A stretch of 64,000 bases of DNA from Nostoc linckia z4 (GTDB taxonomy: Bacteria > Cyanobacteriota > Cyanobacteriia > Cyanobacteriales > Nostocaceae). The stretch is from contig NZ_LAHA01000026.1 in NCBI RefSeq assembly GCF_002608075.1, positions 1 to 64,000 on the forward strand. The letters run 5' to 3'. How positions within the stretch are numbered: position 1 is the stretch's first letter; the number at the start of each line of letters is the position of its first letter. This document shows, piece after piece, positions 25,449 to 33,358 of this stretch. Both the position numbers and the translations under genes were made by a program. Below the pieces are notes generated by a model that saw only the letters and a list, made by a program, of their open reading frames with translations, did no database searches and was not told where the DNA came from.

Positions 25449-25619
25449 TTACCTATTTCCATCTTTGCCTTCGTCAGACATAGGCAAACTTCTAATCAGT
25501 TCGCGAATGACATCAGTTGCAGGTCTACCTGTTTGCTGACAATATTTTTCTAGTTTTTCTGCTTCCTGTGTTGCAAGGTTAACAGTTATACGTTTTACGG
25601 CCCATTTTTTATTTGTCAT
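25449..25619 (-). CDS. Small ribbon-helix-helix (CopG-type) protein
   Basis: 56-aa protein too short for common ORF cut-offs. It begins MTNKKWAVKRITVNLATQEA, continues EKLEKYCQQTGRPATDVIRELIRSLP and ends GKDGNR. The pattern is classic RHH: a short basic beta strand (RITVNL), a helix (EAEKLEKYCQQTG), the turn RPATDVIRE and a second helix. Such proteins are antitoxins or small DNA-binding regulators. No partner toxin is visible on either side. It lies 275 bp upstream of crtQ on the same strand, so it could share or influence that promoter region. No clear SD is seen. Confidence 0.6.
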   Translation of the reverse strand: MTNKKWAVKRITVNLATQEAEKLEKYCQQTGRPATDVIRELIRSLPMSDEGKDGNR

Positions 25620-26168
25620 TATCATGCTATTTGCTGTATATTTACACCATCGAAAAAGGTCTAACTAAAGAGGAAAACGATAAGATTACCAGAGTTTGTG
25701 TCATGAAACAAGTAATACCATTAATATTAAGATTGTTGGTTTTGTCAAAGGTTTCATCATTTTCTAAACAAATCAAAAAACTACAGTTTTTGTTACCATT
25801 GTGACAGCATAAAAAGCACATACTTGCTTTTTGAAATAAAAACTCCAGTAACAGCATGAGTAAACCCTGACCGTGAGATTTTCAATAGTGAATTTGAGAT
25901 ATCTACTATTGACTCAATCAAGATTTCCAAAGCTATTTTCCAGGCAAAGCATTTGAGGTTGTGTTTTAGCCAAGTTTATCCAATGTCCTTGGAGAGAACA
26001 TCTGGTGTGACACCTGAGACTCCAGCTAGAGAATCATTTTGGTGGCTCAATGCTGACCTTGATGTTGGTTGCAATGGTATATATAACTAGCGAAAGCTTA
26101 CTCAAAAAATAGGTAAATAAGCGATCGCTCTAGACCAAACGCCCATTTACACTGATGACTGTAACTAA

Positions 26169-26330
26169 TCACCTAATATTTACTTCCAGCTTTATAGGTT
26201 TTGGTTTTTGGTCATCGAACTGATTTATTTGTTCGGTGAATTTTGTAGTTAAAAAATCTGCGGTGTAAATATCCCAGATTTGCTGATAAATTTTAACAAC
26301 ATTATCTGTAATATTACACAGATTAATTAG
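26169..26330 (-). pseudogene. Possible C-terminal remnant of a protein gene
   Basis: On the minus strand a frame without any ATG stays open for about 53 codons. It ends with the gene-like sequence KIYQQIWDIYTADFLTTKFT, EQINQFDDQKPKP, IKLEVNIR and then TGA. Stops (TGA, TAG) precede it in frame. The amphipathic, charged composition differs from the surrounding AT-rich noise. I cannot name a family. It may equally be a chance frame. Confidence 0.3.
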
Positions 26331-27247
26331 CTATCAAAATGTGATGTTATTTGAGTGTTGTCTCTAATAATATTTTAGTTTTGTTTCATCCTTTTACATT
26401 AACTCCCCGTAAAGATACGATGAATTTTTGGATATTTTTTCTCTTCCCTCTAACGATATAATTTGCTGACAGAACAACAAATTATTTTTGTCTTTGTTAT
26501 TTTCATCTATCTGAAGGTATTAGAAATTGTTTGTAGGCAATTATTTTCTTACATATTGGTGGGTGAGTAAATTTTTGGTCATAATCAAACTAAAATAAAA
26601 ATGATAGCCAAAAAAAATGATGAGAAAATAAATCATTATTTAAAAGTAAGTATACTTATAAACAACGATTTTACATTTCATATCTCTTTTTCGGTATTGT
26701 GCCTATTATAGCTGTAATATACGCACTTTAAGTAATCTTTATTTAGACAAAAATCCTATTTGATATTCTTTATAAGAAATATATAATCGTGGGCTTTTGC
26801 TTAATAATATCGATACATAATTAAGATATTCAGATCGAAACATATAAAAAAGATTTCCATATTTACAGTCATCAGCTATGGTAATCCTAAATGAGTTATT
26901 AAAGTACTCATGAAAATAGAGAAAAGGGAATAAGCAACAGGCAAGAGAAAAAATAATTGACAAATTTACTATATATTCACAAATGATATAGGATTACTAT
27001 AGGTTTAATTCAACGAAAGACTATTTATAAATAGTGTTGATTAAAATAACTAGGTCAACTTAATTAAACATAAAATGATAGCAACGCACCTCAATTGATA
27101 TAGTAGAATCTATCAAGGTGCGTTAGCCTACGCCACAACACACCCGACATTTATTTACATCCACATCTTAGGTTTTTTTACGTTGAGCTACTTATCATCA
27201 ACTAATTTAAAAACCCATAAGTAAGTCGGTATGAATATTTATCATTA

Positions 27248-27415
27248 GGACTTACGCAACGCCGATATTGTCATTGCGACCGAAACGCAGTGTAGGGAAG
27301 CAATCCCAGCGTCAGGGGGGATTACTTCTCTACGAGACGCTGTGCGTAGCTTGCTTCTGTGTAGGAGTACGCTATCGCTCGTAATGACCCAATTACGTTA
27401 TTTTTGCGTAAGTCC
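27248..27415. mobile_element. Inverted-repeat element with TIRs GGACTTACGCAA (copy 1)
   Basis: GGACTTACGCAA (27248-27259) and TTGCGTAAGTCC (27404-27415) are perfect inverted repeats around 168 bp with no ORF. The interior contains a further dyad beginning TTGTCATTGCGA (27269) and ending CGTAATGACCC (27381-27391). That inner repeat is also found at 40144-40232 and 48919-49013. The same TIRs bound a different interior at 61029-61142. Confidence 0.7.
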
Positions 27416-27574
27416 CGATCGTTAAAATCAGGCAGTAGGGAGTAGAAAGTAGGGTCACGACTTTCCATTCTTGTATCGCTTTGTTAGGTTGAAACCCCGT
27501 CCCTTATCGGCGGCAAAGCTTTTCCCACTCCCGACTCCCGATACTCTACTTCACTTTTATGGCCAAAAGTGCAA

Positions 27575-29215
27575 CTATTCAAATTTAAGTTCAGGCATGA
27601 GTTGAAGAGTGCCAATGCCCAAATCTTTAGGTGAGAGCGATCGCGCTTCAAACAAAGCCATCATATCTCGTAATTGAGGATTGCCGCGGGAAGCTCCAGT
27701 GAGTCCTTTGGCAATGATTAAACCGCAGTATCCCTTTGTATTTTTACAACGCTGATTCCATTTTTTCCGGGCTTCTACATGAATTGGATCTTCATCCAAA
27801 AATTCGCCAAAGAGGAATAATTCGCCATTTTGAGTTTGCAATAAACCCAGGTCGTAGCGATCGCCATCAAACGGGTCGGCACCTGGATTAAAGCAAATTG
27901 CTTTGAGTCCACCTGCTGCTTCAATTCTTTCAATTACAGTTTTAGCCTTGGGTCGAGAAGTTTGAATTAAAATCACCGGTAAACCATCGCCCACTTGTTT
28001 GATTTCACCAGCCTTATGATAGTTGACACCTTTATGCAGATACTCCAACATCTCCCAGGAGACCACACCTAAACTGAGGAAAGAATCTTCGGGAATCAAA
28101 TCATCTTGTAACGAGCGAAAGTTTCCAGAGCCAAGATTGTCAAATTCTTCATCCTCAACACCAAAGCCAGCCATTTCTTCTAATTCTGCTGCTAACTCTG
28201 GCATGGTAGAGACTGTCACAGCCACAGATTTAGTTGATTCTTCAGATTGTGGGGGAGAAATGCGATAGCGACGGCTAAGGGAAGGGAAGGTTTCAGAATG
28301 CAACTGGCGTCGGTGGTCGCGAAGAAAGCGGCTCAAGCTTTCAATGGCAACATAAATTACCAATGCTTCCTCATCATACAAAACAGAACGCAGTCCTTCT
28401 AAAGGGTGGATATTACCGAAAGTGGGGTCAATATCTGAAAGTGGCAAATCTGCCAAATCATCGATATCATCCTCATCTTCGTCGATTTCGTCAGCACTTT
28501 CAAAAGTGAGAAACAAACAATCTTGTTTGAGAAAAGCTTCTTCTAGACGTTCTTTTGATTCTTCATCTTTTAAAACTGCCGCTCGAAACCGCTTGAGAGA
28601 TTCTTCTGAACGATAAAATAAAATCCCATACTCCATTCCCAGCATTCCCATAATGGAAGCGTAGAGCGTACCAACATCCCACTTATTAATTTCTATTGAT
28701 AGAATTTGTTGTTCTTCCAAAAATTCCCAAGGTGCAGCTTGCCAAATTGCAAAAGCTTTCTCTCGCAAAATTTGTGCGTATTGTGGAGGTAAGTCGGGGG
28801 TTTGACTATCCAGGATATCAGCGAACCCGCGAAACAACTCGTCAATTAAAGGTAATTCTGGTGCGTAATCAATGGCGATATCCAAATCTTGTAGCACCCC
28901 TCGCAGGTAAAATTGGATTTCGCGGTCTTTGACTACAATTCGTTGGGGTCTGGCGGGTTTTGCCGGACTGTGGGGATGTTCCATTGCTCGCATCAAAGTG
29001 CGAACTATTGCTTCCGGGCCGATATCTGAAGCTACCACATCCATACCCCGGACAATACCTTGGGAGTAATCTACCCAAAGAATGCATTCTCCCTTAGCTT
29101 CTGAGTCTGAATGCTGGCTTGGTGACGATAACGGACGACGATCGCCCTCCCATACAGAAGGAATTTGAGTTAATTTCTTCAACCGACGACTGGTAGAGCG
29201 ATTAAAACTTGTCAT
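27575..29215 (-). CDS. Conserved cyanobacterial protein of unknown function (DUF6930-like)
   Basis: 546-aa soluble protein of the kind widely annotated as hypothetical in cyanobacteria; I believe it is the DUF6930 family but cannot confirm. The N-terminal part (about 35-110) reads GECILWVDYSQGIVRGMDVVASDIGPEAIVRTLMRAMEHP and then VVKDREIQFYLRGVLQDLDI. A very acidic segment (DEIDEDEDDIDDLADL) lies at about residues 252-267. The C-terminal part ends KKWNQRCKNTKGYCGLIIAKGLTGASRGNPQLRDMMALFEA. No membrane segment or catalytic motif is recognised. Monocistronic, with 5' end divergent from sufA. Confidence 0.75.
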   Translation of the reverse strand: MTSFNRSTSRRLKKLTQIPSVWEGDRRPLSSPSQHSDSEAKGECILWVDYSQGIVRGMDVVASDIGPEAIVRTLMRAMEHPHSPAKPARPQRIVVKDREIQFYLRGVLQDLDIAIDYAPELPLIDELFRGFADILDSQTPDLPPQYAQILREKAFAIWQAAPWEFLEEQQILSIEINKWDVGTLYASIMGMLGMEYGILFYRSEESLKRFRAAVLKDEESKERLEEAFLKQDCLFLTFESADEIDEDEDDIDDLADLPLSDIDPTFGNIHPLEGLRSVLYDEEALVIYVAIESLSRFLRDHRRQLHSETFPSLSRRYRISPPQSEESTKSVAVTVSTMPELAAELEEMAGFGVEDEEFDNLGSGNFRSLQDDLIPEDSFLSLGVVSWEMLEYLHKGVNYHKAGEIKQVGDGLPVILIQTSRPKAKTVIERIEAAGGLKAICFNPGADPFDGDRYDLGLLQTQNGELFLFGEFLDEDPIHVEARKKWNQRCKNTKGYCGLIIAKGLTGASRGNPQLRDMMALFEARSLSPKDLGIGTLQLMPELKFE

Positions 29216-29541
29216 AGAGTAACTTAATCAAAAGAAGCAATTTAGGAAGTAAACTTTTGGGGATGGCTAGCCTCGGATTGAATTTTCATGGCTGCATCAC
29301 AAGAGTGGTCGCATCTGTGGCTGCCAAAAGGCTTGAACTCCAAAAATACAAATCGGTAAGATACAGTGAGTCTCTCAATTCTAGAATAAAAATCTTTCGC
29401 CGCTTTTGACGGAGTGTTTACAATTTGGCACTTAGCGGCATCTATGCCGCTAGAATGGATACAAAAACACCAAGGGTGATCCAGAGGCAATAACAAGCCT
29501 ACACAGGTGACACTTGGAATAATTAAGGAGTTGAAAAGCAA

Positions 29542-29898
29542 ATGACACAAGCAACTCAGGCACAACAACGCGGAATTCTGCTGAGCGAAGCCGCATTGCG
29601 CCAGGTAAAATTTCTCCAGGAAAGGCAAGGCAAAGACTTATGCCTGCGGGTAGGAGTACGTCAAGGTGGCTGCTCTGGGATGTCTTACATGATGGACTTT
29701 GAAGACGCCAGTAAGATCGGCCCTCAGGATGAAGTTTTCGATTATGATGGCTTCCAAATTGTTTGCGATCGCAAAAGTCTATTATATCTCTACGGCTTAA
29801 TGCTCGATTACAGCGATGCCATGATTGGCGGCGGCTTCCAATTCACTAACCCCAATGCTAGCCAAACTTGCGGTTGCGGTAAGTCATTCGGGGTGTAA
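29542..29898 (+). CDS. sufA: A-type Fe-S cluster carrier (SufA/IscA family)
   Basis: 118-aa Fe-S assembly protein. It carries the three conserved Cys: C44 in RQGGCSGMSYMMDF, and C110 and C112 in the terminal CGCGKSF motif. A-type proteins receive clusters from the SufBCD scaffold and pass them to targets. AAGGAG lies 13 bp upstream of the ATG. It is not part of the sufBCDS operon 17 kb downstream. The symbol is given by family; other A-type paralogues may exist in the genome. Confidence 0.92.
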   Translation: MTQATQAQQRGILLSEAALRQVKFLQERQGKDLCLRVGVRQGGCSGMSYMMDFEDASKIGPQDEVFDYDGFQIVCDRKSLLYLYGLMLDYSDAMIGGGFQFTNPNASQTCGCGKSFGV

Positions 29899-30049
29899 TA
29901 TTGTTTAGTTGTCATTTGTCCTCTCTTACAAAGTTCTGTTCGCGCTTCGCGTTGCCGTAGGCATCGCCGTAAGTCGGTGCACAGACTTTGCGCTTTGTCC
30001 AAAGCAAATGACCAATGACCAATGACTAATGAATATTGACTAATTTAGT

Positions 30050-30472
30050 ATGACTCAAACAGTTGAATCCCTGTTTGACACAGGTTTAGAACGTTATAAA
30101 GCTGGAGAACCAGTAGAATCTTTAATTCCTGTGTTTAAAGAAGTGTGCGATCGCGCTCCCAGAACTAGTTCAGCTTGGATTTGTTTAGCGTGGTTATATC
30201 TACTCAACAACAAACCCAACCTGGCTTACAAAGCTGCAAACAAAGCAGTCAAGTTAAATCCACAAGACCCACAAGGGAGGATTAATCTTGCTCTAGCAAT
30301 GCTGGAAACAGGTCAAAAAGGTTTGAGGGAACACATAGACTTTGCACAACAATTAATTTTTGTCAACCAAGAATGGGCTGATGAAATAAAAAATAGTATT
30401 GAAGACGGTTTAACTAGGAAACCAGACTGGGAGAATTTGAGAAAAGTGAAAAAATGGCTGTTTGAAGAATAG
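30050..30472 (+). CDS. TPR protein downstream of sufA
   Basis: 140-aa tetratricopeptide-repeat protein. Two or three TPR units are visible: SLFDTGLERYKAGEPVESLIPVFKEVCDRAPRTSSAWICLAWLYLLNNKPNLAYKAANKAVKLNPQDPQGRINLALAMLETG. It is soluble and probably a protein-interaction module. It follows sufA by 151 bp on the same strand, across a repeat, so co-transcription is possible. A role in Fe-S assembly would be a guess from position alone. Confidence 0.8.
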   Translation: MTQTVESLFDTGLERYKAGEPVESLIPVFKEVCDRAPRTSSAWICLAWLYLLNNKPNLAYKAANKAVKLNPQDPQGRINLALAMLETGQKGLREHIDFAQQLIFVNQEWADEIKNSIEDGLTRKPDWENLRKVKKWLFEE

Positions 30473-30559
30473 AGAATGGGGCATGGGGCATGGTGAGGCA
30501 GGAGTAGAATAACTTTCAACTGTGAATTCCTCAGTCATCAGTGAACACGTCCAATGCCC

Positions 30560-30640
30560 TGTTTGGCTAATGCCCAATGCCCAATGCCCAATGCCCAATA
30601 CCCAATACCCAATACCCAATGCCCAATGCCCCAATCCCAT
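30560..30640. repeat. CCCAATG/CCCAATA heptamer tandem repeat
   Basis: About ten 7-nt units (CCCAATG or CCCAATA) run from the end of the TPR gene to the next ATG. They keep a frame open (MPNAQCPMPNTQYP), which artificially extends the following ORF. Confidence 0.8.
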
Positions 30641-30641
30641 C

Positions 30642-30890
30642 ATGAAAGATAAGTTGTTAAATTGGCTAAACCTGATTTTAGTAGCAGATGTGTTTTTAGT
30701 TTTGTTTGGCTTTGGTTGGTTAGCGATCGCGGCGGTTGGCGATGCTGCGGGAGTCAACCTGGGTTTAGATTTATGGCATCAATTATGGCAACCCTTATTT
30801 AACCCGGCAATTGGTATCCTGATGGGTGGTGCCATCCTCAGCGCTATTATCAATTGGGTGTCTAAAAAATTTTTCTCTTCTAGTCAATAA
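30642..30890 (+). CDS. Small two-TM membrane protein
   Basis: 82-aa membrane protein, not recognised. TM1 is about residues 8-32 (LNLILVADVFLVLFGFGWLAIAAVG) and TM2 about 50-72 (LFNPAIGILMGGAILSAIINWV), with a basic C-terminus (SKKFFSSSQ). The longer frame from 30522 consists of repeat-encoded residues, so ATG 30642 is the start. Its place after sufA and the TPR gene is shared strand only. Confidence 0.65.
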   Translation: MKDKLLNWLNLILVADVFLVLFGFGWLAIAAVGDAAGVNLGLDLWHQLWQPLFNPAIGILMGGAILSAIINWVSKKFFSSSQ

Positions 30891-30932
30891 TCAGCAATTG
30901 GGTATGGGAGACAAGGGGGAAAAGGAAGACAA

Positions 30933-30965
30933 GGAAGACAAGGAAGACAAGGAGCAATCTTTCTC
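30933..30965. repeat. AAGGAAGAC 9-nt tandem repeat
   Basis: Three to four AAGGAAGAC units follow the small membrane protein gene. The complementary CTCCCTTGTCTACCCCCTCTCCC stretch lies 20 bp further on. No gene is present up to 31031. Confidence 0.5.
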
Positions 30966-31031
30966 CTTATCTCCCTTGTCTACCCCCTCTCCCTCATCTC
31001 CCCATCTTTGCATCTCCCCAGTCCCCAATCC

Positions 31032-31952
31032 CTATAAAACAATTTCTTTGAGTGCTGCTTTTAAATTAGGATAACGGTACTCGAAACCTGTTTCTACGGT
31101 GCGCTTGGGTAAGACTTTTTGACCTTCTAAAACTACTATTGCGCCGTCTCCTAAAAGGGCTTCGATGGCAAAACCAGGAACGGGTAACCAAGAAGGACGA
31201 TGCATCACTTCTCCTAAAGAATGGCTTAATTCTGTCATCCGTACTGGGTTAGGGGCTGTGGCATTATACACACCTTCGATTTCTGGTTTGGTTAAAGCTT
31301 GGAGAATCAGGTTAACTAAGTCGTCTACGTGAATCCAAGAGAACCACTGACGACCGCTACCAATGGGGCCGCCAGCAAACAGTTTAAATGGTGGAATCAT
31401 TTTAGCCAAAGCACCGCCATTGCCTAAAACAATACCGAAACGCAGAATTACTAAGCGCACACCAGCTTCTTTTACCTTTTTAGCTTCTGCTTCCCAGGCT
31501 TGACAGACTTCGGCGAGAAAATCGTTACCAGATAAACTTGTTTCATCAAAGCTAGCGGTTTCGCTAGTACCGTAGTAACCAATAGCCGAAGCATTAACTA
31601 ACACAGTTGGTTTTGGATTAGCACTGGTTATTGCTTCCACGATTTTTTGTGTGCCTAACTTGCGACTATTGAGGATTTCTTGTTTGCGTTCTGGTGTCCA
31701 GCGTCCCTCGCCGATGGGTTCTCCTGCTAAATTAACTACCGCATCACAAAGGGAGATGGCACTTTGCCAAGAACCAGATTGAGTCGGGGTATAAGCAACA
31801 ATTTCCAGATTACGGAAAGCCCCAGATGGAAAAACTTTTTGAGCAAAAGTGGTATTCCGAGTTAACACCAGTATTGTGTGGCCTTCCTGGTGGAGTCGTT
31901 GTATCAAACGACTACCAACAAATCCTGTTGCTCCAGTAATTGCTACTTTCAT
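31032..31952 (-). CDS. TIGR01777 family NAD(P)-dependent epimerase (YfcH/SDR39U1-like)
   Basis: 306-aa extended short-chain dehydrogenase. The N-terminal KVAITGATGFVGSRLIQRLHQEGH carries the GxxGxxG nucleotide motif. The other family signatures are VVNLAGEPIGEGRWTPERKQEILNSR, the active-site region NASAIGYYGTSE and GSGRQWFSWIHVDDL. In cyanobacteria and plants, members are linked to cell division or thylakoid biogenesis (GC1/SulA-like), but the substrate is unknown. The C-terminal DUF1731 stretch RPSWLPVPGFAIEALLGDGAIVVLEGQKVLPKR is present. Monocistronic. Confidence 0.92.
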   Translation of the reverse strand: MKVAITGATGFVGSRLIQRLHQEGHTILVLTRNTTFAQKVFPSGAFRNLEIVAYTPTQSGSWQSAISLCDAVVNLAGEPIGEGRWTPERKQEILNSRKLGTQKIVEAITSANPKPTVLVNASAIGYYGTSETASFDETSLSGNDFLAEVCQAWEAEAKKVKEAGVRLVILRFGIVLGNGGALAKMIPPFKLFAGGPIGSGRQWFSWIHVDDLVNLILQALTKPEIEGVYNATAPNPVRMTELSHSLGEVMHRPSWLPVPGFAIEALLGDGAIVVLEGQKVLPKRTVETGFEYRYPNLKAALKEIVL

Positions 31953-32211
31953 TTTTTACCTCTGCCAAAGCCTTATTTTAAAGTTTTTTATCAAATTTTA
32001 AGTTTAGGTTACAAGGCAGCAAAGTAAGAGAACTCCAAAAAATAAATTATTCTGGTTCAGGTTGTTGACTGTTGACCGTCAACAGTAGCAATGGAATATT
32101 TTTTTACTTGCATTTAATTGAAAGTCCCTTGTCTCCCCTTCCCGTTATCCTCTTGGGTCACATGCTTGAGTATTATAAGATGGACAGAGTGTTGCAAGGC
32201 ATGGGGCTATT

Positions 32212-32559
32212 ATGGGTCGCTATACCTGTTCATTTCTTGTTTCTGTTCCTAGTGACCATCTCCAGCCGTTACTTGTAGAACTTCTACAGGACTGTCAGTT
32301 GGATGTTCAATACCAGACAAGCGATTATATTATCGCTCGTGAGTTTCCTGGTAGTGTTCCTTTTTCTAAATTAGTCACAGTGGAAGTACTGATTGATAAA
32401 TCAAAAAGTACTGAAACAGAAACCAGGATGAGTATTGTGATTAAAAATGAAGAATTGCCACTGCAAGTGGATAATTACTGCCGACAAATGTTTGAATTCA
32501 TCAAGCAGGCGATCGAAGGTAGCCGTCATTGGCATTTGATTGAAATTCTTGCTGGATAA
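32212..32559 (+). CDS. Conserved hypothetical protein
   Basis: 115 aa, soluble, not assigned. MGRYTCSFLVSVPSDHLQPLLVELLQDCQLDVQYQTSDYIIAREFPGSVPFSKLVTVEVLIDKS resembles an alpha/beta SRPBCC-like or ferredoxin-like sandwich: strand, helix and three strands. The C-terminal helix LQVDNYCRQMFEFIKQAIEGS follows. It looks like a small family conserved in cyanobacteria. A hairpin terminator lies just downstream. Confidence 0.65.
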   Translation: MGRYTCSFLVSVPSDHLQPLLVELLQDCQLDVQYQTSDYIIAREFPGSVPFSKLVTVEVLIDKSKSTETETRMSIVIKNEELPLQVDNYCRQMFEFIKQAIEGSRHWHLIEILAG

Positions 32560-32582
32560 CTTTTGATGCTAATTATTAATTT

Positions 32583-32605
32583 TCCCACAGCATAAAGCTG
32601 TGGGA
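32583..32605 (+). terminator. Hairpin terminator
   Basis: TCCCACAGC (32583-32591) pairs with GCTGTGGGA (32597-32605) around ATAAA. It lies 24 bp after the upstream stop, between convergent genes. The following sequence (TTCCCAAAGTTTTA) has only a weak T-run. Confidence 0.55.
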
Positions 32606-32651
32606 TTCCCAAAGTTTTATTGATTGGCTCTCCACTAAATGTGTCTGTAAT

Positions 32652-33167
32652 TCAATCTCCCAAATCTTCTAAATCCTCAGTCATACCGGGGTTTATTAAT
32701 GTAATATCGTACTCACTTGAGTCCGTTTGCCCTAAACGCTGAGTGTTTCTTAAGAGGTAATAAATGGCACGTACTTGAGGGCCAAAAACGATCTCGTCTT
32801 CATTTTTTAGATCGTGGGCTGGCATCTTGCGTCCATTAATCATCAAACCGTTGGAACTAGGCTTTCCCTTGGCATCGCCATCTACTATTCGGTAATAGTA
32901 GCTATGACTGTTATGCTCTCGTGGCAACCTCACTAATGTGGCATGACGGCGGGAGACAAACTGCGACATCAAGCGGATATTACATTCGCGGTCTCTACCA
33001 ATAGAATAGACGGGCTGCTCTAAAGAAAATTCCTTGCGACCTTGATCGTCTTCAATAATCAGTAGATGGTTTTCATTGATTTCTGCTGCCATTGACAAAT
33101 CGTTGCTAAAATCAGTGGAACTTTTATCAATCAAGATTTGTTTAGTATCGTATCCTACCATTCTCAC
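32652..33167 (-). CDS. FHA domain protein
   Basis: 171-aa phosphothreonine-binding protein. The forkhead-associated domain spans about residues 35-130. Its hallmark residues are all visible: YSIGRDRECNIRL (GR), FVSRRHATLVRL (SRRHA) and SSNGLMINGRKM (NG). It recognises phosphopeptides made by Ser/Thr kinases, probably in a signalling or complex-assembly role. The tail YDITLINPGMTEDLEDLGD is short and acidic. No kinase is nearby. Several in-frame starts exist, for example ATG 33092 (MAAEINENHLL), which would remove the first 25 residues. Confidence 0.88.
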   Translation of the reverse strand: MRMVGYDTKQILIDKSSTDFSNDLSMAAEINENHLLIIEDDQGRKEFSLEQPVYSIGRDRECNIRLMSQFVSRRHATLVRLPREHNSHSYYYRIVDGDAKGKPSSNGLMINGRKMPAHDLKNEDEIVFGPQVRAIYYLLRNTQRLGQTDSSEYDITLINPGMTEDLEDLGD

Positions 33168-33358
33168 GCACCGTAGTTTGTGGTGGCAATTTCAATCAGC
33201 TTTAAAACTGCATAATACCTTGAAAGAGTAGAACATGGTTGTTCTACTCCTCATTAGTCATTAGACTTCTAAGAGAAGTCGGAAAAAGGTGAAAAGGTTT
33301 GGTATTTTCCCTTTCCCCTTTAACCTTTTCCCTTTTCCCTTTTCCCACAAGAGTGCTT

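Larger units (their letters stand above)
25620..27574. other. ~2 kb AT-rich region almost without genes
   Basis: Short frames at 25613-25857 and 26739-26963 have low-complexity AT-rich composition and no family features, so I do not call them. A possible gene remnant (26169-26330, minus) and one inverted-repeat element (27248-27415) are listed separately. A CCCACTCCCGACTCCCGATACTC-like repeat precedes 27574. The stretch looks like decayed sequence. Confidence 0.5.

Noticed and set aside
25613..25857. Overlapping plus and minus frames of 63-71 aa
   Set aside because: Low-complexity AT-rich composition on both strands; no ribosome binding site or family match.
25983..26090. Short frame MSLERTSGVTPETPARESFW...
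   Set aside because: 35 codons, no family features; likely chance within decayed DNA.
26739..26963. 74-aa minus-strand frame
   Set aside because: AT-driven Phe/Tyr/Ser/Ile composition with no recognisable pattern.
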